Shown here: in pieces, positions 51,442-60,600 of the stretch | How the letters are laid out: every line of letters begins with the position of its first letter | Position numbering within the stretch: position 1 is the stretch's first letter | Assembly (NCBI RefSeq): GCF_004345565.1 | Contig: NZ_SLWA01000001.1 | Span: forward strand, 839,892 to 903,891 | DNA: 64,000 bases | Direction: 5' to 3' | Source of the DNA: Flavobacterium circumlabens | GTDB taxonomy: Bacteria > Bacteroidota > Bacteroidia > Flavobacteriales > Flavobacteriaceae | Notes under the pieces: generated by a model | What the model was told of the DNA's origin: nothing | The model's database searches: none | Seen by the model: only the letters and a program-made list of their open reading frames with translations | Position numbers and translations under genes: made by a program

Positions 51442-51792
51442 ATGGCTTTTGAAGAATTAAAAGAAAACACTGAAAATATTCAGGATCAGGCTAAAGTTTA
51501 TCTCGACAGTCATTTAGCGTATTATAAACTTTGGGGTTTTAAAGTGGCCATGAAATCTACCACTTTAATTTTTAAGTTTACTTTGATTTTATTGTGTTTT
51601 AGTATGGTTATGATTTTTGGATCTTTTGCGGCAGCGTATGCTTTTGGATCTTTGTTTGAAAGTACCGCGCTTGGTTTTTTAACAGTAGGAGGGATCTACC
51701 TGGTTTTTACAGTTTTACTTTTCTTCCTGAAAGACAAGTTTGTAGAAGGTCCGATATTGGAGAAATTTTCAGAAATCTTTTTTAATGACTAA
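51442..51792 (+). CDS. Holin-like/phage-holin superfamily membrane protein
   Basis: About 116 residues with an N-terminal amphipathic stretch (EELKENTENIQDQAKVYLDSHL) and two transmembrane helices (about 42-68 and 75-98), resembling the putative Actinobacteriophage-holin-III/YqjE-like superfamily (often annotated competence or holin-like). Such proteins accompany YtxH and DUF883-like proteins in envelope-stress clusters. I start it at the ATG at 51442; a longer frame begins at 51406. It ends three bases before the next gene's ATG. Confidence 0.75.
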   Translation: MAFEELKENTENIQDQAKVYLDSHLAYYKLWGFKVAMKSTTLIFKFTLILLCFSMVMIFGSFAAAYAFGSLFESTALGFLTVGGIYLVFTVLLFFLKDKFVEGPILEKFSEIFFND

Positions 51793-51794
51793 TT

Positions 51795-52049
51795 ATGGAA
51801 ACAAAAAAATACTCGTCATACGCAGAAATCGAAAGAGATTTGGAAATTTTGAAACTCGAAAAAGAGATTAATTATCAGAAATTGGTTTTAAATTTTCAAA
51901 GAACAAAAGAATCTATTACACCACAATATATCGTAAATGGATTTTTTTCTTCCTATAAAGAATATTTTTCCAATTCCTATCCACAGATTTTGCAATCCAT
52001 TTTGCCTTCTGTAATCAGTTGGTTTATCAATAAAAAAAGAGGCAATTAA
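51795..52049 (+). CDS. DUF6327-like small protein
   Basis: An 84-residue charged protein: helix 1 (about 5-40, SYAEIERDLEILKLEKEINYQ) and a C-terminal hydrophobic segment (about 55-78, ILQSILPSVISWFI) that could insert in a membrane. It matches what I recall of DUF6327 in Flavobacteriia, next to YtxH and holin-like genes. It may form a small complex with them. Its stop lies in the loop of the shared terminator. Confidence 0.75.
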   Translation: METKKYSSYAEIERDLEILKLEKEINYQKLVLNFQRTKESITPQYIVNGFFSSYKEYFSNSYPQILQSILPSVISWFINKKRGN

Positions 52050-52059
52050 GCCTCTTTTT
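52033..52059. terminator. Bidirectional terminator between DUF6327-like and paraslipin genes
   Basis: AAAAAGAGGC, loop AATTAA, GCCTCTTTTT with A and T runs on both sides; it contains the stop codon of the plus-strand gene. Confidence 0.85.
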
Positions 52060-52071
52060 CGTTTTTGATAT

Positions 52072-53061
52072 TTATTTAATTTCTGGAGTAGCAGTGTCAT
52101 CTTCGTAACCTGATTGTGGTTCAATTGGTTTTGGTTTCGGTTTTTCGATTTTTTTATTGTTTTTCTTCATCATTTCACCAACCTGATTGGATGCAGAGAA
52201 TGAAGCGACCATATTATTTAGCATATCACTTCCGGCTTGTGGTGAATTTGGAAGTAATATTAGGTTGGAATTCGCATCAGCTCCAATCGCCTGCAAAGTA
52301 TCATAATGTTGCGTAACCACGATAAGGGCAGAAGCTTCCTGGGAATTAATTCCAACATTGTTCAAAACTTCAACACTTTCCACCAAACCTCTTGCAATTT
52401 CACGACGCTGATCTGCAATACCCTGACCCTGCAAACGTTTACTTTCAGCTTCGGCTTTTGCTTTTGCAACGATTCTGATTCTTGAACTTTCCGCTTCAAA
52501 TTCTGCTGCCGTTTTTTCTCTGTCCGCAGCATTGATTCTGTTCATGGCATTTTTTACCTGGATGTCCGGGTCGATATCAGTAACCAAAGTATTGATAATG
52601 TCATAACCGTAAGTAGTCATGGCTTCATTCAATTCTCTTTTTACAGCAATTGCGATATCATCTTTTCTTTCAAAAACATCATCCAGTTTTAATTTTGGAA
52701 CTTCAGCACGAACCACGTCAAAAACATAAGCCGTAATCTGATCGTGTGGATATTCCAGTTTATAAAAAGCATCGTATACTTTTTCCTGAATTACTTTAAA
52801 CTGAACCGAAACTTTCATTTTGATAAAAACGTTGTCTTTGGTTTTGGTTTCGATGATAACATCTAACTGTTGAATTTTAAGATTTACGCGTCCGGCAATT
52901 CTGTCAACGATCGGAATTTTAAGCTGTAAACCCGAATTTCTTACGCTTAAAAATTTACCAAATCTTTCGATTACAACAGAAGATTGTTGTTTTACAGTAA
53001 AAAAGGAAGACATAAAAATGAAGAATCCAAAGACTAAAAGGATAATTAATGCTGTGTTCAT
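52072..53061 (-). CDS. Paraslipin (SPFH/stomatin-like)
   Basis: A 329-residue SPFH-domain protein: one N-terminal membrane helix (about 4-22), then the SPFH core (about 25-185, with VVIERFGKFL and VQFKVIQEKVYDAFYKLEYP), a coiled-coil (about 185-260, AAEFEAESSRIRIVAKAKAEAESKR in parts) and a proline/lysine-rich tail. Paraslipins form large membrane-bound assemblies. NfeD partners often accompany them, but none is seen here. It is a single gene convergent with the ytxH-like cluster. Confidence 0.93.
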   Translation of the reverse strand: MNTALIILLVFGFFIFMSSFFTVKQQSSVVIERFGKFLSVRNSGLQLKIPIVDRIAGRVNLKIQQLDVIIETKTKDNVFIKMKVSVQFKVIQEKVYDAFYKLEYPHDQITAYVFDVVRAEVPKLKLDDVFERKDDIAIAVKRELNEAMTTYGYDIINTLVTDIDPDIQVKNAMNRINAADREKTAAEFEAESSRIRIVAKAKAEAESKRLQGQGIADQRREIARGLVESVEVLNNVGINSQEASALIVVTQHYDTLQAIGADANSNLILLPNSPQAGSDMLNNMVASFSASNQVGEMMKKNNKKIEKPKPKPIEPQSGYEDDTATPEIK

Positions 53062-53167
53062 GATGATATTAATTTTAGATTTATTAATTTTTTAAAAATA
53101 CGAATAATATAATGACATTGGTTACTTATTAATTTCTTTAGAAGATTTTAATTGTTAAAATTTATTC

Positions 53168-53175
53168 TACATTTG
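53168..53175 (+). promoter_or_regulatory. -7 element for the 53205 gene
   Basis: TACATTTG matches TAnnTTTG, 29 bases before the ATG at 53205. Confidence 0.6.
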
Positions 53176-53204
53176 GTTCAAATTTTAAACCAAAAACAAA
53201 ATTT

Positions 53205-54716
53205 ATGAAAAGAATACTACTTAGTATTGCCTTATTTTCTTCTGTTTATTTATCCGCTCAAACTGTTATAGTTGAGGAAAAATTTGAAGACAAAAATGAA
53301 CCTATTACTTTTGAATACCTTCCAAATTCAAAGAAATTAGTTGTGTATAAAGGTTTTGGAATTACTATGACACTTTCTTACATCACCACAAATGCTTTAA
53401 GTTTTGATGTAGACGGAAAAAAAACAACTTTATTTGAAAACGAAAAATTAGTTAGCCCAACATTTTCCGTAACTGAGAACACTTATAAAGCATACGATGC
53501 TACAAAATTTATGCAGGCTAATTATAAATTTTTTCAGGATAAAAATGTTTTCCCTGTTAATCATGATGCACTTGAAGATTTAAATTCTAATTTCTTTGGG
53601 CGTTTTGATTTTTACCATGTTTTGAATAATGTTACTAATAGATGGCCAAATGATTTTTTTAATGCTTCATTTAATGATGTTTATGATTTTGGATTTACTA
53701 ATCAGAAACAAAAAGAAAGGATTGACTTCGAGAAAGATGATATATATCTTGAAACAATAGAAATTAAAACTAAATTGAGGAAGAGAATTAAGATTGATAA
53801 ACCTGATTTAGCTTTACTAAAAGGTGATATGTATGCAAAAGCTGATCTTAAAACTTCTTTTAGTGCTAAACTGAATGGAAACGAAAATTTTGATATTATT
53901 ACAAAATCTGTTTCAGCTGATTTTCAAACTTCAATATTGTATAAAACGACTTATGATTTTGAAGGAAAAAAAGTAAAGGAATTACCTCTTATTTTAAAGC
54001 TTAGTGATAAATTTTTTGTTACTTCAGACAATTATGGAGGACCTAAAGATTTTAATACTACTCCAGCAAACCCAGGATATCCTTTTTCTATAGTTAGAGT
54101 TACTCTAGGTACAATGTCTGTAAATCATTATTTCATAGATAGAACAACTGAGGATATTTATGTCTATGGAATTTATAGTGAAAAAGCACCAAAAGAAATT
54201 AATGGGGGAGTTTATCCTAGAGGATTTTATGTATTTAAGTTTGATAAAAACGGAACAAAACTATGGGAATCTGTTAATAAGATTGACGGAAAAGAATTTT
54301 TTGAAAGAATAAATATGACCTCTAGACTTCAGGTGAATTTATTCGAGTATAATAAAAATTTGAGTTTTTCAGTTTCAGTTAATGATTTTACGGAGTTTTC
54401 ATATTCTACAACTGTTGATAAATCGACCGGATCTATTTCAAAAATCAATTTTATAGAATACAATAACAATACAAGTAATTTAAAAAGTAAAGCTTTTGTA
54501 AACAATAGTTATGTAAGCGATGAATTTAAAAATAAGGTTTTTTCTCAAATGACTTTTGTCGCTATGATTTTAAATCCAAACGTTATGAGTTATTTGAAAA
54601 CTGTATCAAAAGAAGGAAAGAAATTATATTATGAAAGTGTAATTTCTGATCAGGGAATTTGGTTAGTTCAAACGGATAATAAAGAAAATTATAAAATCCT
54701 TTTATTTAAGGAATAA
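53205..54716 (+). CDS. Hypothetical exported protein
   Basis: A 503-residue protein with a signal peptide (1-18, ending LSAQ) and a beta-rich body, with conserved-looking stretches such as FDFYHVLNNVTNRWPNDFF. No transmembrane helix after the signal and no T9SS sorting domain are visible, so it is probably periplasmic or outer-membrane associated. I do not recognise a family. It has its own promoter and a terminator shared with the convergent gltX. Confidence 0.75.
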   Translation: MKRILLSIALFSSVYLSAQTVIVEEKFEDKNEPITFEYLPNSKKLVVYKGFGITMTLSYITTNALSFDVDGKKTTLFENEKLVSPTFSVTENTYKAYDATKFMQANYKFFQDKNVFPVNHDALEDLNSNFFGRFDFYHVLNNVTNRWPNDFFNASFNDVYDFGFTNQKQKERIDFEKDDIYLETIEIKTKLRKRIKIDKPDLALLKGDMYAKADLKTSFSAKLNGNENFDIITKSVSADFQTSILYKTTYDFEGKKVKELPLILKLSDKFFVTSDNYGGPKDFNTTPANPGYPFSIVRVTLGTMSVNHYFIDRTTEDIYVYGIYSEKAPKEINGGVYPRGFYVFKFDKNGTKLWESVNKIDGKEFFERINMTSRLQVNLFEYNKNLSFSVSVNDFTEFSYSTTVDKSTGSISKINFIEYNNNTSNLKSKAFVNNSYVSDEFKNKVFSQMTFVAMILNPNVMSYLKTVSKEGKKLYYESVISDQGIWLVQTDNKENYKILLFKE

Positions 54717-54746
54717 AAAAAAGCTCCCAATTTGGGAGCTTTTTTG
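54715..54746. terminator. Bidirectional terminator between the 53205 gene and gltX
   Basis: AAAAAAAGCTCCCAA, two-base loop, TGGGAGCTTTTTT. Confidence 0.9.
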
Positions 54747-54749
54747 TTT

Positions 54750-56255
54750 TTATAAAGTTGCAATTGCTTTCTGTATTCTCGAAATAGTTTCTTCCTTTCC
54801 GATGATTTCAACAATGTCAAATAGGTGAGGACCTTTCAAAGCTCCAACTAAACTCAAACGGAAAGGCTGCATAACTTTCCCCATACCAATTTCGTTTTTC
54901 GTTAGCCAGTCTTTTACGATCGCTTCAATATTTGCGGAATCAAATCCGTCAATATATTCAAGAGTTGAAATCAGTTCCTGCATTAAAGCCGGAGTTTCCT
55001 CTTTCCAGTTTTTGCTTGCTTTTTCATCATAAGAGGTTGGAGCCTGGAAAAAGAAATCAGTCAAATCCCAAAATTCAGAAACGAAATGAGCTCTTTCTTT
55101 AATCAATGAAACGATTTTTGTTGTCACTTCAAACGGAATAGAGAAGCCTTTTTCTTCTAAAATAGGAGTGAAGTCCTTCGCTAAATCTACATCATTTTGT
55201 TTGATCAGATATTGATGGTTGAACCATTTATTTTTTTCCGGATCAAATTTTGCTCCCGATTTATGAACTCGGTTCAGGTCAAAAGCTTCTACCAATTCTT
55301 CTAAAGAAAACAATTCCTTATCCGTTCCGTCATTCCAGCCTAACAAAGCAAGGAAATTTACAACTGCTTCCGGGAAGAATCCTTTCTCCCTGTAACCGGA
55401 TGAAACGCCTTCTTCCGTTTTCCATTCTAAAGGAAACACAGGAAATCCCAATTTGTCACCATCTCTTTTTGATAATTTACCATTTCCAACAGGTTTTAAA
55501 ATCAAAGGTAAATGTGCAAATTCCGGCGCATCCCAACCAAAAGCTCTGTACAATAAAACGTGAAGCGGCATCGATGGCAGCCATTCTTCACCACGAATTA
55601 CATGTGACGTTTCCATCAAATGATCATCGACAATATTGGCCAGGTGATACGTTGGCATTCCATCACTTTTGAATAATACTTTATCATCAAGAAGATTTGT
55701 TTCGAACTTAACATCACCGCGAATGATATCTTTCAAATGTAGCGTTTCGTCAACCGGAGTTTTAAAACGGATTACATAATGTTCTCCATTTGCAATTCTT
55801 TTAGCAACTTCTTCAGGAGAAGTAACCAGGGAAGTATCTAACTTTTCACGATTGTGATGATTGTAAATAAAAGTTTTTCCTTCTGATTCTTGTTCTTTTC
55901 TAAGGGCATCTAAGGCTTCAGGAGTGTCAAAAGCATAATACGCCCAACCCGAATTGATCAGTTGATCGGCATATTTTTGGTATATTTCTTTACGGTCACT
56001 TTGTCTGTACGGACCAAATTTTTCGTTTTTTCCAACAGTTTCTTCAGGAGCAATTCCCAGCCATTCTAATGCTTCCATAATATAAGCTTCAGCTCCCGGA
56101 ACAAAACGGGTCTGATCGGTATCTTCAATTCTAAGATAAAAAACACCATTATTTTTTTTGGCAAATAAATAATTAAATAGGGCAGTACGAACACCACCAA
56201 TATGTAATGGCCCAGTTGGACTTGGTGCAAAACGCACTCTGACTTGCTTTGACAT
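54750..56255 (-). CDS. gltX: Glutamate-tRNA ligase
   Basis: Charges tRNA-Glu. The 501-residue class I enzyme has the HIGH-type motif PSPTGPLHIGG (11-21) with the family's RTALFNYL, and KMSKS as KLSKRDGD (near 262-269). The C-terminal anticodon-binding helical domain is complete. It starts at the ATG at 56255, with a clear TATCTTTG promoter just upstream. It diverges from the DUF4175 gene. Confidence 0.96.
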   Translation of the reverse strand: MSKQVRVRFAPSPTGPLHIGGVRTALFNYLFAKKNNGVFYLRIEDTDQTRFVPGAEAYIMEALEWLGIAPEETVGKNEKFGPYRQSDRKEIYQKYADQLINSGWAYYAFDTPEALDALRKEQESEGKTFIYNHHNREKLDTSLVTSPEEVAKRIANGEHYVIRFKTPVDETLHLKDIIRGDVKFETNLLDDKVLFKSDGMPTYHLANIVDDHLMETSHVIRGEEWLPSMPLHVLLYRAFGWDAPEFAHLPLILKPVGNGKLSKRDGDKLGFPVFPLEWKTEEGVSSGYREKGFFPEAVVNFLALLGWNDGTDKELFSLEELVEAFDLNRVHKSGAKFDPEKNKWFNHQYLIKQNDVDLAKDFTPILEEKGFSIPFEVTTKIVSLIKERAHFVSEFWDLTDFFFQAPTSYDEKASKNWKEETPALMQELISTLEYIDGFDSANIEAIVKDWLTKNEIGMGKVMQPFRLSLVGALKGPHLFDIVEIIGKEETISRIQKAIATL

Positions 56256-56272
56256 TTGTTTAAATTTTGATG

Positions 56273-56280
56273 CAAAGATA
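56273..56280 (-). promoter_or_regulatory. -7 element for gltX
   Basis: TATCTTTG on the minus strand, 17 bases before the gltX ATG, matches TAnnTTTG. Confidence 0.65.
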
Positions 56281-56416
56281 CGATTCTAATTAGAAAATTA
56301 GAGAATGAGTTTAATGAGATAATGTGTTGCTTATGGCTGAATTGGCTAATTTTCTCATTGAGAATTATCTAATTAAAATTACTACTTTTATAGGTTATAA
56401 ATCAAACAGATTCATT

Positions 56417-59400
56417 TTGAAAACAACGTCTGCCATATATCTGAAGCTTGAAGCTTTCATTAAAAAATATTATACCAATGAACTCATAAAAGGAATTCTT
56501 CTTTTTACCGGTTTTGGACTTTTGTATTTTTTATTTACGCTTTTTATTGAGTATTTCCTTTGGTTAAAACCAGCGGGAAGAACACTTTTATTCTGGCTTT
56601 TTATAGGAGTAGAAGTTTTCCTTTTGTTTCGTTTTATTTTGTTTCCTGTTTTTAAGTTATTCAAGCTTCAAAAAGGGATCGATTATAATCAGGCCTCTAC
56701 TATTATTGGAAATCATTTCACGGAAGTAAGTGATAAACTAACGAACTTTTTGCAGTTGTCTGCTTCTGAAAATTCATCTGAAAGTTCAGAGTTGATGTTG
56801 GCTTCTATAGAACAAAAAGCAAATTCGCTGCAGCCAATTCCATTTGGAAACGCTATCAATTTTAATTCAAACAAAAAGTATTTGCCATTAGCACTTATTC
56901 CAGTGCTGCTTTTTGCGGTGTTTTATATTTCAGGAAATAGCAATATCATTTCTCAAAGTTTAAACAGAGTAGTGCATTTCAATGCAACATTTTTGCCTCC
57001 GGCACCTTTTAGATTTGTAGTGCTGAATCAGAATTTGCAAACGGAACAGAATAAAGATTTTATTGTAAAAATGGAATCCGTTGGTAAAATCGTTCCTGAG
57101 AATGTGATGATTCATATTGGTGATGAAAGCTATTTCATGGAATCTTCTCAACCTGGAAAGTTTGAATTTAAGATTGAAAAGCCAACAGAAAATGTCTCTT
57201 TTACTTTTGAAGGAAATTCGATTTCGTCTGAAGAATACGAATTGAAGGTAATCACAGTTCCGTCAATTGCCAACTTCGAAATGGTGTTGAATTTTCCATC
57301 CTACTTAAAAAAGAAATCCGAAACCATTCAGGGAACTGGAAACGCTATCGTTCCGGAGGGAACTTTAGTAACCTGGAAAATGAATACACAGGCTACTCAG
57401 GAGATCGTTTGGAAGGACAATAATGCAACTTTTAAGTTTAATAAAGCCGAAAACGAGTTTAAATTAAGTAAAAATATTGGTCAAAATACAGAATATCAAA
57501 TTCTTACTTCCAATAATAAAGTCAAAAATTACGAAAAACTGGACTATCAGCTGTCCGTTATCAAAGATCAGCATCCAACAATAACGGTTGCCCCTGCGCC
57601 GGATAGTTTAAAGTTAGATAAAAATTATGTCTTGGGAAGAGTAGGAGATGATTATGGATTATCAAAATTACAGATTGTTTACTACGAACGTAACAAACCA
57701 CAAACAGCAAAGCGTGGAACTATTCCGGTAAAGCAAGCCGTGTTCGATCAGTTTGTTTTTTCGTTTCCAAGTAATCTGGCAGTTGAAGAAGGAGTGTCTT
57801 ATGAATACTATTTTGAGGTTTTTGATAACGATGCCCCACACCATCTTAAGAGTACAAAGTCTTCTGTTTTTTCAGACAGAGTTGCTACAACAGATGAAGT
57901 TCATGATTTGGAATTGCAACAACAAAACCAGAACATAAATAGTTTGGAGAAATCTTTAAAGAACCAGAACAAGCAATTTTCTGAAATGGATAAGATTCAA
58001 AATTCCGGAAAAGAAAAAGATAATTTAGAGTTTAAAGATCAGCAGAAAATTAATGATTTTATCAAACGTCAAAAGCAACAGGACGAATTGATGAAACAGT
58101 TTGCAGAAAAAATGAATAAGAATCTGGATAAATTCAAAGAAGATAAAAAGGATAAAACAGCTGAAGATTTGCAAAAACGTTTAGAGAATGCGGATAAAGA
58201 TCTGGAGAAAAATCAGAAACTATTAGACGAATTAAAGAATCTAAATGATAAATTAAATAGCGAAGACTTGTTTGATAAGATGGAAAAGTTCAAACAGATC
58301 AGTAAAAACCAATCTAAAAATTTAGAGCAGTTAGTAGAACTGACGAAACGTTTTTATGTTTCTAAGAAAGCAGAACAGGTTGCCGATAAATTACAGAAAC
58401 TTGCCGAAAAGCAGGAACAGCTTTCTAATAAAGAAAAAGAAAATACGGCTGAGAAACAAGATGAGATTAATAAATCTTTTGATAAAATTCAGGAAGATTT
58501 AAAAGAATTGAAAGAGGAGAATAAAACGTTGAAAGCTCCTTTAGACATTCCTTCAGATGCTTCAAAAGAGAAAGAAGTAGAAGATGATTTGAAAAAAGCA
58601 TCTGATGAACTGGATAAAAAGAATACTTCTTCGGCTAAGCCAAAACAAAAAAGTGCTGCCAAGAAAATGAAAAGTATGGCTGAACAAATGGATGCTGGTA
58701 TGGAAGGCGGAGAACAGGAGCAATTAGAAGAAGATGTGGCAATGCTTCGTCAGGTTCTGGATAATCTTCTGGCGTATTCATTATCGCAGGAAGATGTAAT
58801 GAAACAATTCAAAAGTATGAGATTAGGTTCTTCTGCCTATACGAAGAATATAAAAGTGCAGCAAAATCTAAAACAGCAATTCAAACATATCGATGATAGT
58901 TTGTTTGCCTTGTCTTTACGCAACCCAAAAGTAGGTGAAGATGTAACAAAGGAAATTGGAAATGTACAATATAATATAGATAAAGCTATTGAATCCTTAA
59001 CCGATGTTCAGGTTCCAAAAGGAGTTTCTCACCAGCAATATGCAGTGTCATCTTCTAATAAATTGGCTGACTTTTTAAGTGATTTATTAAACAACATGCA
59101 AATGGCTATGTCTAAGCCGGGGGCAGGAAAACCAAAACCAGGTGACGGACAAGGAATGCAGTTGCCGGATATTATTCAAAAACAAAAAAGTTTGGCCGAT
59201 AAGATTAAAGAGGGAATGAAGCAAGGAGATAAACCCGGTGATAAAAGTGGAGATAAGCCAGGACAAGGTCAGGGTGAAAAGCCGGGACAGGGAAAAAGTG
59301 GTAACGGTAAAGATGGTCAGGGTAAAGACGGACCGGGAAATAAAAGTGGTGATAAAAGTTCTTCCGGTAAAGATGGCAAAAATGGTAAGGGAGAGAAGAG

Positions 59401-59833
59401 CGGAAAAGAAGGAGATGATGGAGAAGGAGATGCTGAAGCAATAATGCAGATTTACAAAGAACAGGTCAAACTTCGTGAAGCATTACAAAAAGAGTTAGCC
59501 AAACAAGGATTAGATTCTCAGGGGAAATCGGTTATAGATCAGATGAAACAATCTGAAAAGCAACTTTTGAATAAAGGATTTAAAAATGAGAACTTGCAGA
59601 GAATCTTAAATATTCAGCAGGAATTATTAAAATTAAACAATGCAGTTCAACAACAAGGTCAGGATACAAAGCGTCAATCCGAAACCAATAAGGGTGAATT
59701 TACAAATCGTTCCAATACATTACCAAGTTCACTTTTGGATTATTTAAACAGTGTAGAGATTTTAAATAGACAATCACTACCTTTGCGCTCAAATTTTAAC
59801 CAAAAGGTTCAAGAATATTTTAATACAAAATGA
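56417..59833 (+). CDS. DUF4175 giant membrane-anchored coiled-coil protein
   Basis: About 1,138 residues. Two or three transmembrane helices lie near the N-terminus (about 28-45, 52-75, 130-150), then beta-rich domains (about 180-530), then a very long coiled-coil (about 540-900) and a glycine/lysine/aspartate-rich low-complexity stretch (about 935-1010). A helical end follows. DUF4175 proteins occur throughout Bacteroidota, with unknown role. The start is uncertain: the long frame begins at a GTG at 56324, but that part looks like A/T-rich intergenic DNA, and homologues as I recall begin near the in-frame TTG at 56417. The stop overlaps the ybeY ATG (ATGA). Confidence 0.85.
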   Translation: MKTTSAIYLKLEAFIKKYYTNELIKGILLFTGFGLLYFLFTLFIEYFLWLKPAGRTLLFWLFIGVEVFLLFRFILFPVFKLFKLQKGIDYNQASTIIGNHFTEVSDKLTNFLQLSASENSSESSELMLASIEQKANSLQPIPFGNAINFNSNKKYLPLALIPVLLFAVFYISGNSNIISQSLNRVVHFNATFLPPAPFRFVVLNQNLQTEQNKDFIVKMESVGKIVPENVMIHIGDESYFMESSQPGKFEFKIEKPTENVSFTFEGNSISSEEYELKVITVPSIANFEMVLNFPSYLKKKSETIQGTGNAIVPEGTLVTWKMNTQATQEIVWKDNNATFKFNKAENEFKLSKNIGQNTEYQILTSNNKVKNYEKLDYQLSVIKDQHPTITVAPAPDSLKLDKNYVLGRVGDDYGLSKLQIVYYERNKPQTAKRGTIPVKQAVFDQFVFSFPSNLAVEEGVSYEYYFEVFDNDAPHHLKSTKSSVFSDRVATTDEVHDLELQQQNQNINSLEKSLKNQNKQFSEMDKIQNSGKEKDNLEFKDQQKINDFIKRQKQQDELMKQFAEKMNKNLDKFKEDKKDKTAEDLQKRLENADKDLEKNQKLLDELKNLNDKLNSEDLFDKMEKFKQISKNQSKNLEQLVELTKRFYVSKKAEQVADKLQKLAEKQEQLSNKEKENTAEKQDEINKSFDKIQEDLKELKEENKTLKAPLDIPSDASKEKEVEDDLKKASDELDKKNTSSAKPKQKSAAKKMKSMAEQMDAGMEGGEQEQLEEDVAMLRQVLDNLLAYSLSQEDVMKQFKSMRLGSSAYTKNIKVQQNLKQQFKHIDDSLFALSLRNPKVGEDVTKEIGNVQYNIDKAIESLTDVQVPKGVSHQQYAVSSSNKLADFLSDLLNNMQMAMSKPGAGKPKPGDGQGMQLPDIIQKQKSLADKIKEGMKQGDKPGDKSGDKPGQGQGEKPGQGKSGNGKDGQGKDGPGNKSGDKSSSGKDGKNGKGEKSGKEGDDGEGDAEAIMQIYKEQVKLREALQKELAKQGLDSQGKSVIDQMKQSEKQLLNKGFKNENLQRILNIQQELLKLNNAVQQQGQDTKRQSETNKGEFTNRSNTLPSSLLDYLNSVEILNRQSLPLRSNFNQKVQEYFNTK

Positions 59834-60249
59834 TCAATTTTAATTACGAAACAGAATTTAATTTAGATAACGAAGAAGCCTTTTCTAATTGGTTGAGTGC
59901 TGTAATTGTTTCTGAAAATAAAAACGAAGGAGAGATAAATTATATATTTTGTGATGATGAGTATCTTCATAAAATCAATGTTGAATATCTGAATCACGAT
60001 ACACTTACAGATATTATCAGTTTTGATTATACAGTGGGTAATGAATTAAACGGAGATATTTTTGTTTCTGTCGAAAGAGTGGAAGACAATGCGAAAGATT
60101 TTAAGGTTTCTTTTGAAGAGGAATTGAAACGCGTTTTAGCTCACGGTATATTACATTACTGTGGATACAAAGATAAAACTGAAGCAGACGCAGATTTAAT
60201 GCGTTCAAAGGAAGATGAAAAAATTGCCATGTTCCACGTGGAACTATAA
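59830..60249 (+). CDS. ybeY: Endoribonuclease YbeY
   Basis: A metal-dependent endoRNase for 16S rRNA 3' maturation and ribosome quality control. The 139-residue protein has the C-terminal zinc motif HGILHYCGYKD (105-115). The first two ligands, His105 and His109, are in place, but the third position of H-G-x-L-H-x5-H is Asp115, not His. The ATG overlaps the DUF4175 stop by four bases, so translation is coupled. The last codons (MFHVEL) lie inside a parS palindrome at 60230-60245. Confidence 0.93.
   Translation: MINFNYETEFNLDNEEAFSNWLSAVIVSENKNEGEINYIFCDDEYLHKINVEYLNHDTLTDIISFDYTVGNELNGDIFVSVERVEDNAKDFKVSFEEELKRVLAHGILHYCGYKDKTEADADLMRSKEDEKIAMFHVEL
60230..60245. promoter_or_regulatory. parS site 1 (ParB-binding)
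   Basis: TGTTCCACGTGGAACT, one base off the TGTTCCACGTGGAACA palindrome. It covers the last sense codons of ybeY (encoding MFHVEL), so sequence here is under both protein and DNA constraint. Confidence 0.8.
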
Positions 60250-60279
60250 CTTAAATTACTAATAATTTCTAGAAAAATA

Positions 60280-60295
60280 CGTTCCACGTGAAACA
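60280..60295. promoter_or_regulatory. parS site 2
   Basis: CGTTCCACGTGAAACA, 15 of 16 to the B. subtilis consensus TGTTNCACGTGAAACA. Confidence 0.88.
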
Positions 60296-60318
60296 TTTTA
60301 AATTTAATCTTATTCAGA

Positions 60319-60334
60319 TGTTCCACGTGAAACA
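60319..60334. promoter_or_regulatory. parS site 3
   Basis: TGTTCCACGTGAAACA, an exact match to the consensus TGTTNCACGTGAAACA. Confidence 0.93.
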
Positions 60335-60362
60335 TTAAAATCTTAGAAATTAACTCTTAACA

Positions 60363-60378
60363 TGTTTCACGTGGAACA
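60363..60378. promoter_or_regulatory. parS site 4
   Basis: TGTTTCACGTGGAACA, whose reverse complement TGTTCCACGTGAAACA is an exact consensus match. Confidence 0.93.
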
Positions 60379-60433
60379 TGTGCGAAAGGTTTTTTGGTTG
60401 TAAGGTTTGTTAAATTTTTAATAGGTTTTAATC

Positions 60434-60449
60434 TGTTCCACGTGGAACA
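60434..60449. promoter_or_regulatory. parS site 5
   Basis: TGTTCCACGTGGAACA, a perfect 16-base palindrome, one base from the consensus half-site. Confidence 0.88.
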
Positions 60450-60522
60450 GATTGTGTTGTGTGGTTTGGAATTTGGTATTTTATGCTTGAAAATTTAAAG
60501 ATTGATTTTTGCGCGTAAGCGC

Positions 60523-60538
60523 CGTTCCACGTGGAACA
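60523..60538. promoter_or_regulatory. parS site 6
   Basis: CGTTCCACGTGGAACA, 15 of 16 to the palindromic form. It closes the cluster 62 bases before mnmG. The gap 60250-60600 holds only these sites and AT-rich filler. Confidence 0.85.
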
Positions 60539-60600
60539 AAAGTTTATAAAGTTAATTCTGAGAACCAACTTAACCGGTTTTCAGAGAATAGTAAAACAAA

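Noticed and set aside
56324-56416. N-terminal extension of the DUF4175 protein from a GTG
   Set aside because: The stretch is A/T-rich and resembles the short-word intergenic filler (GAGAATGAG, TTAATGAG, CTCATTGAGAA); the homologous start as I recall is near 56417.
59205-59444. Frames overlapping the low-complexity part of the DUF4175 gene in other phases
   Set aside because: They arise from the repetitive G/K/D codons and have no start context.
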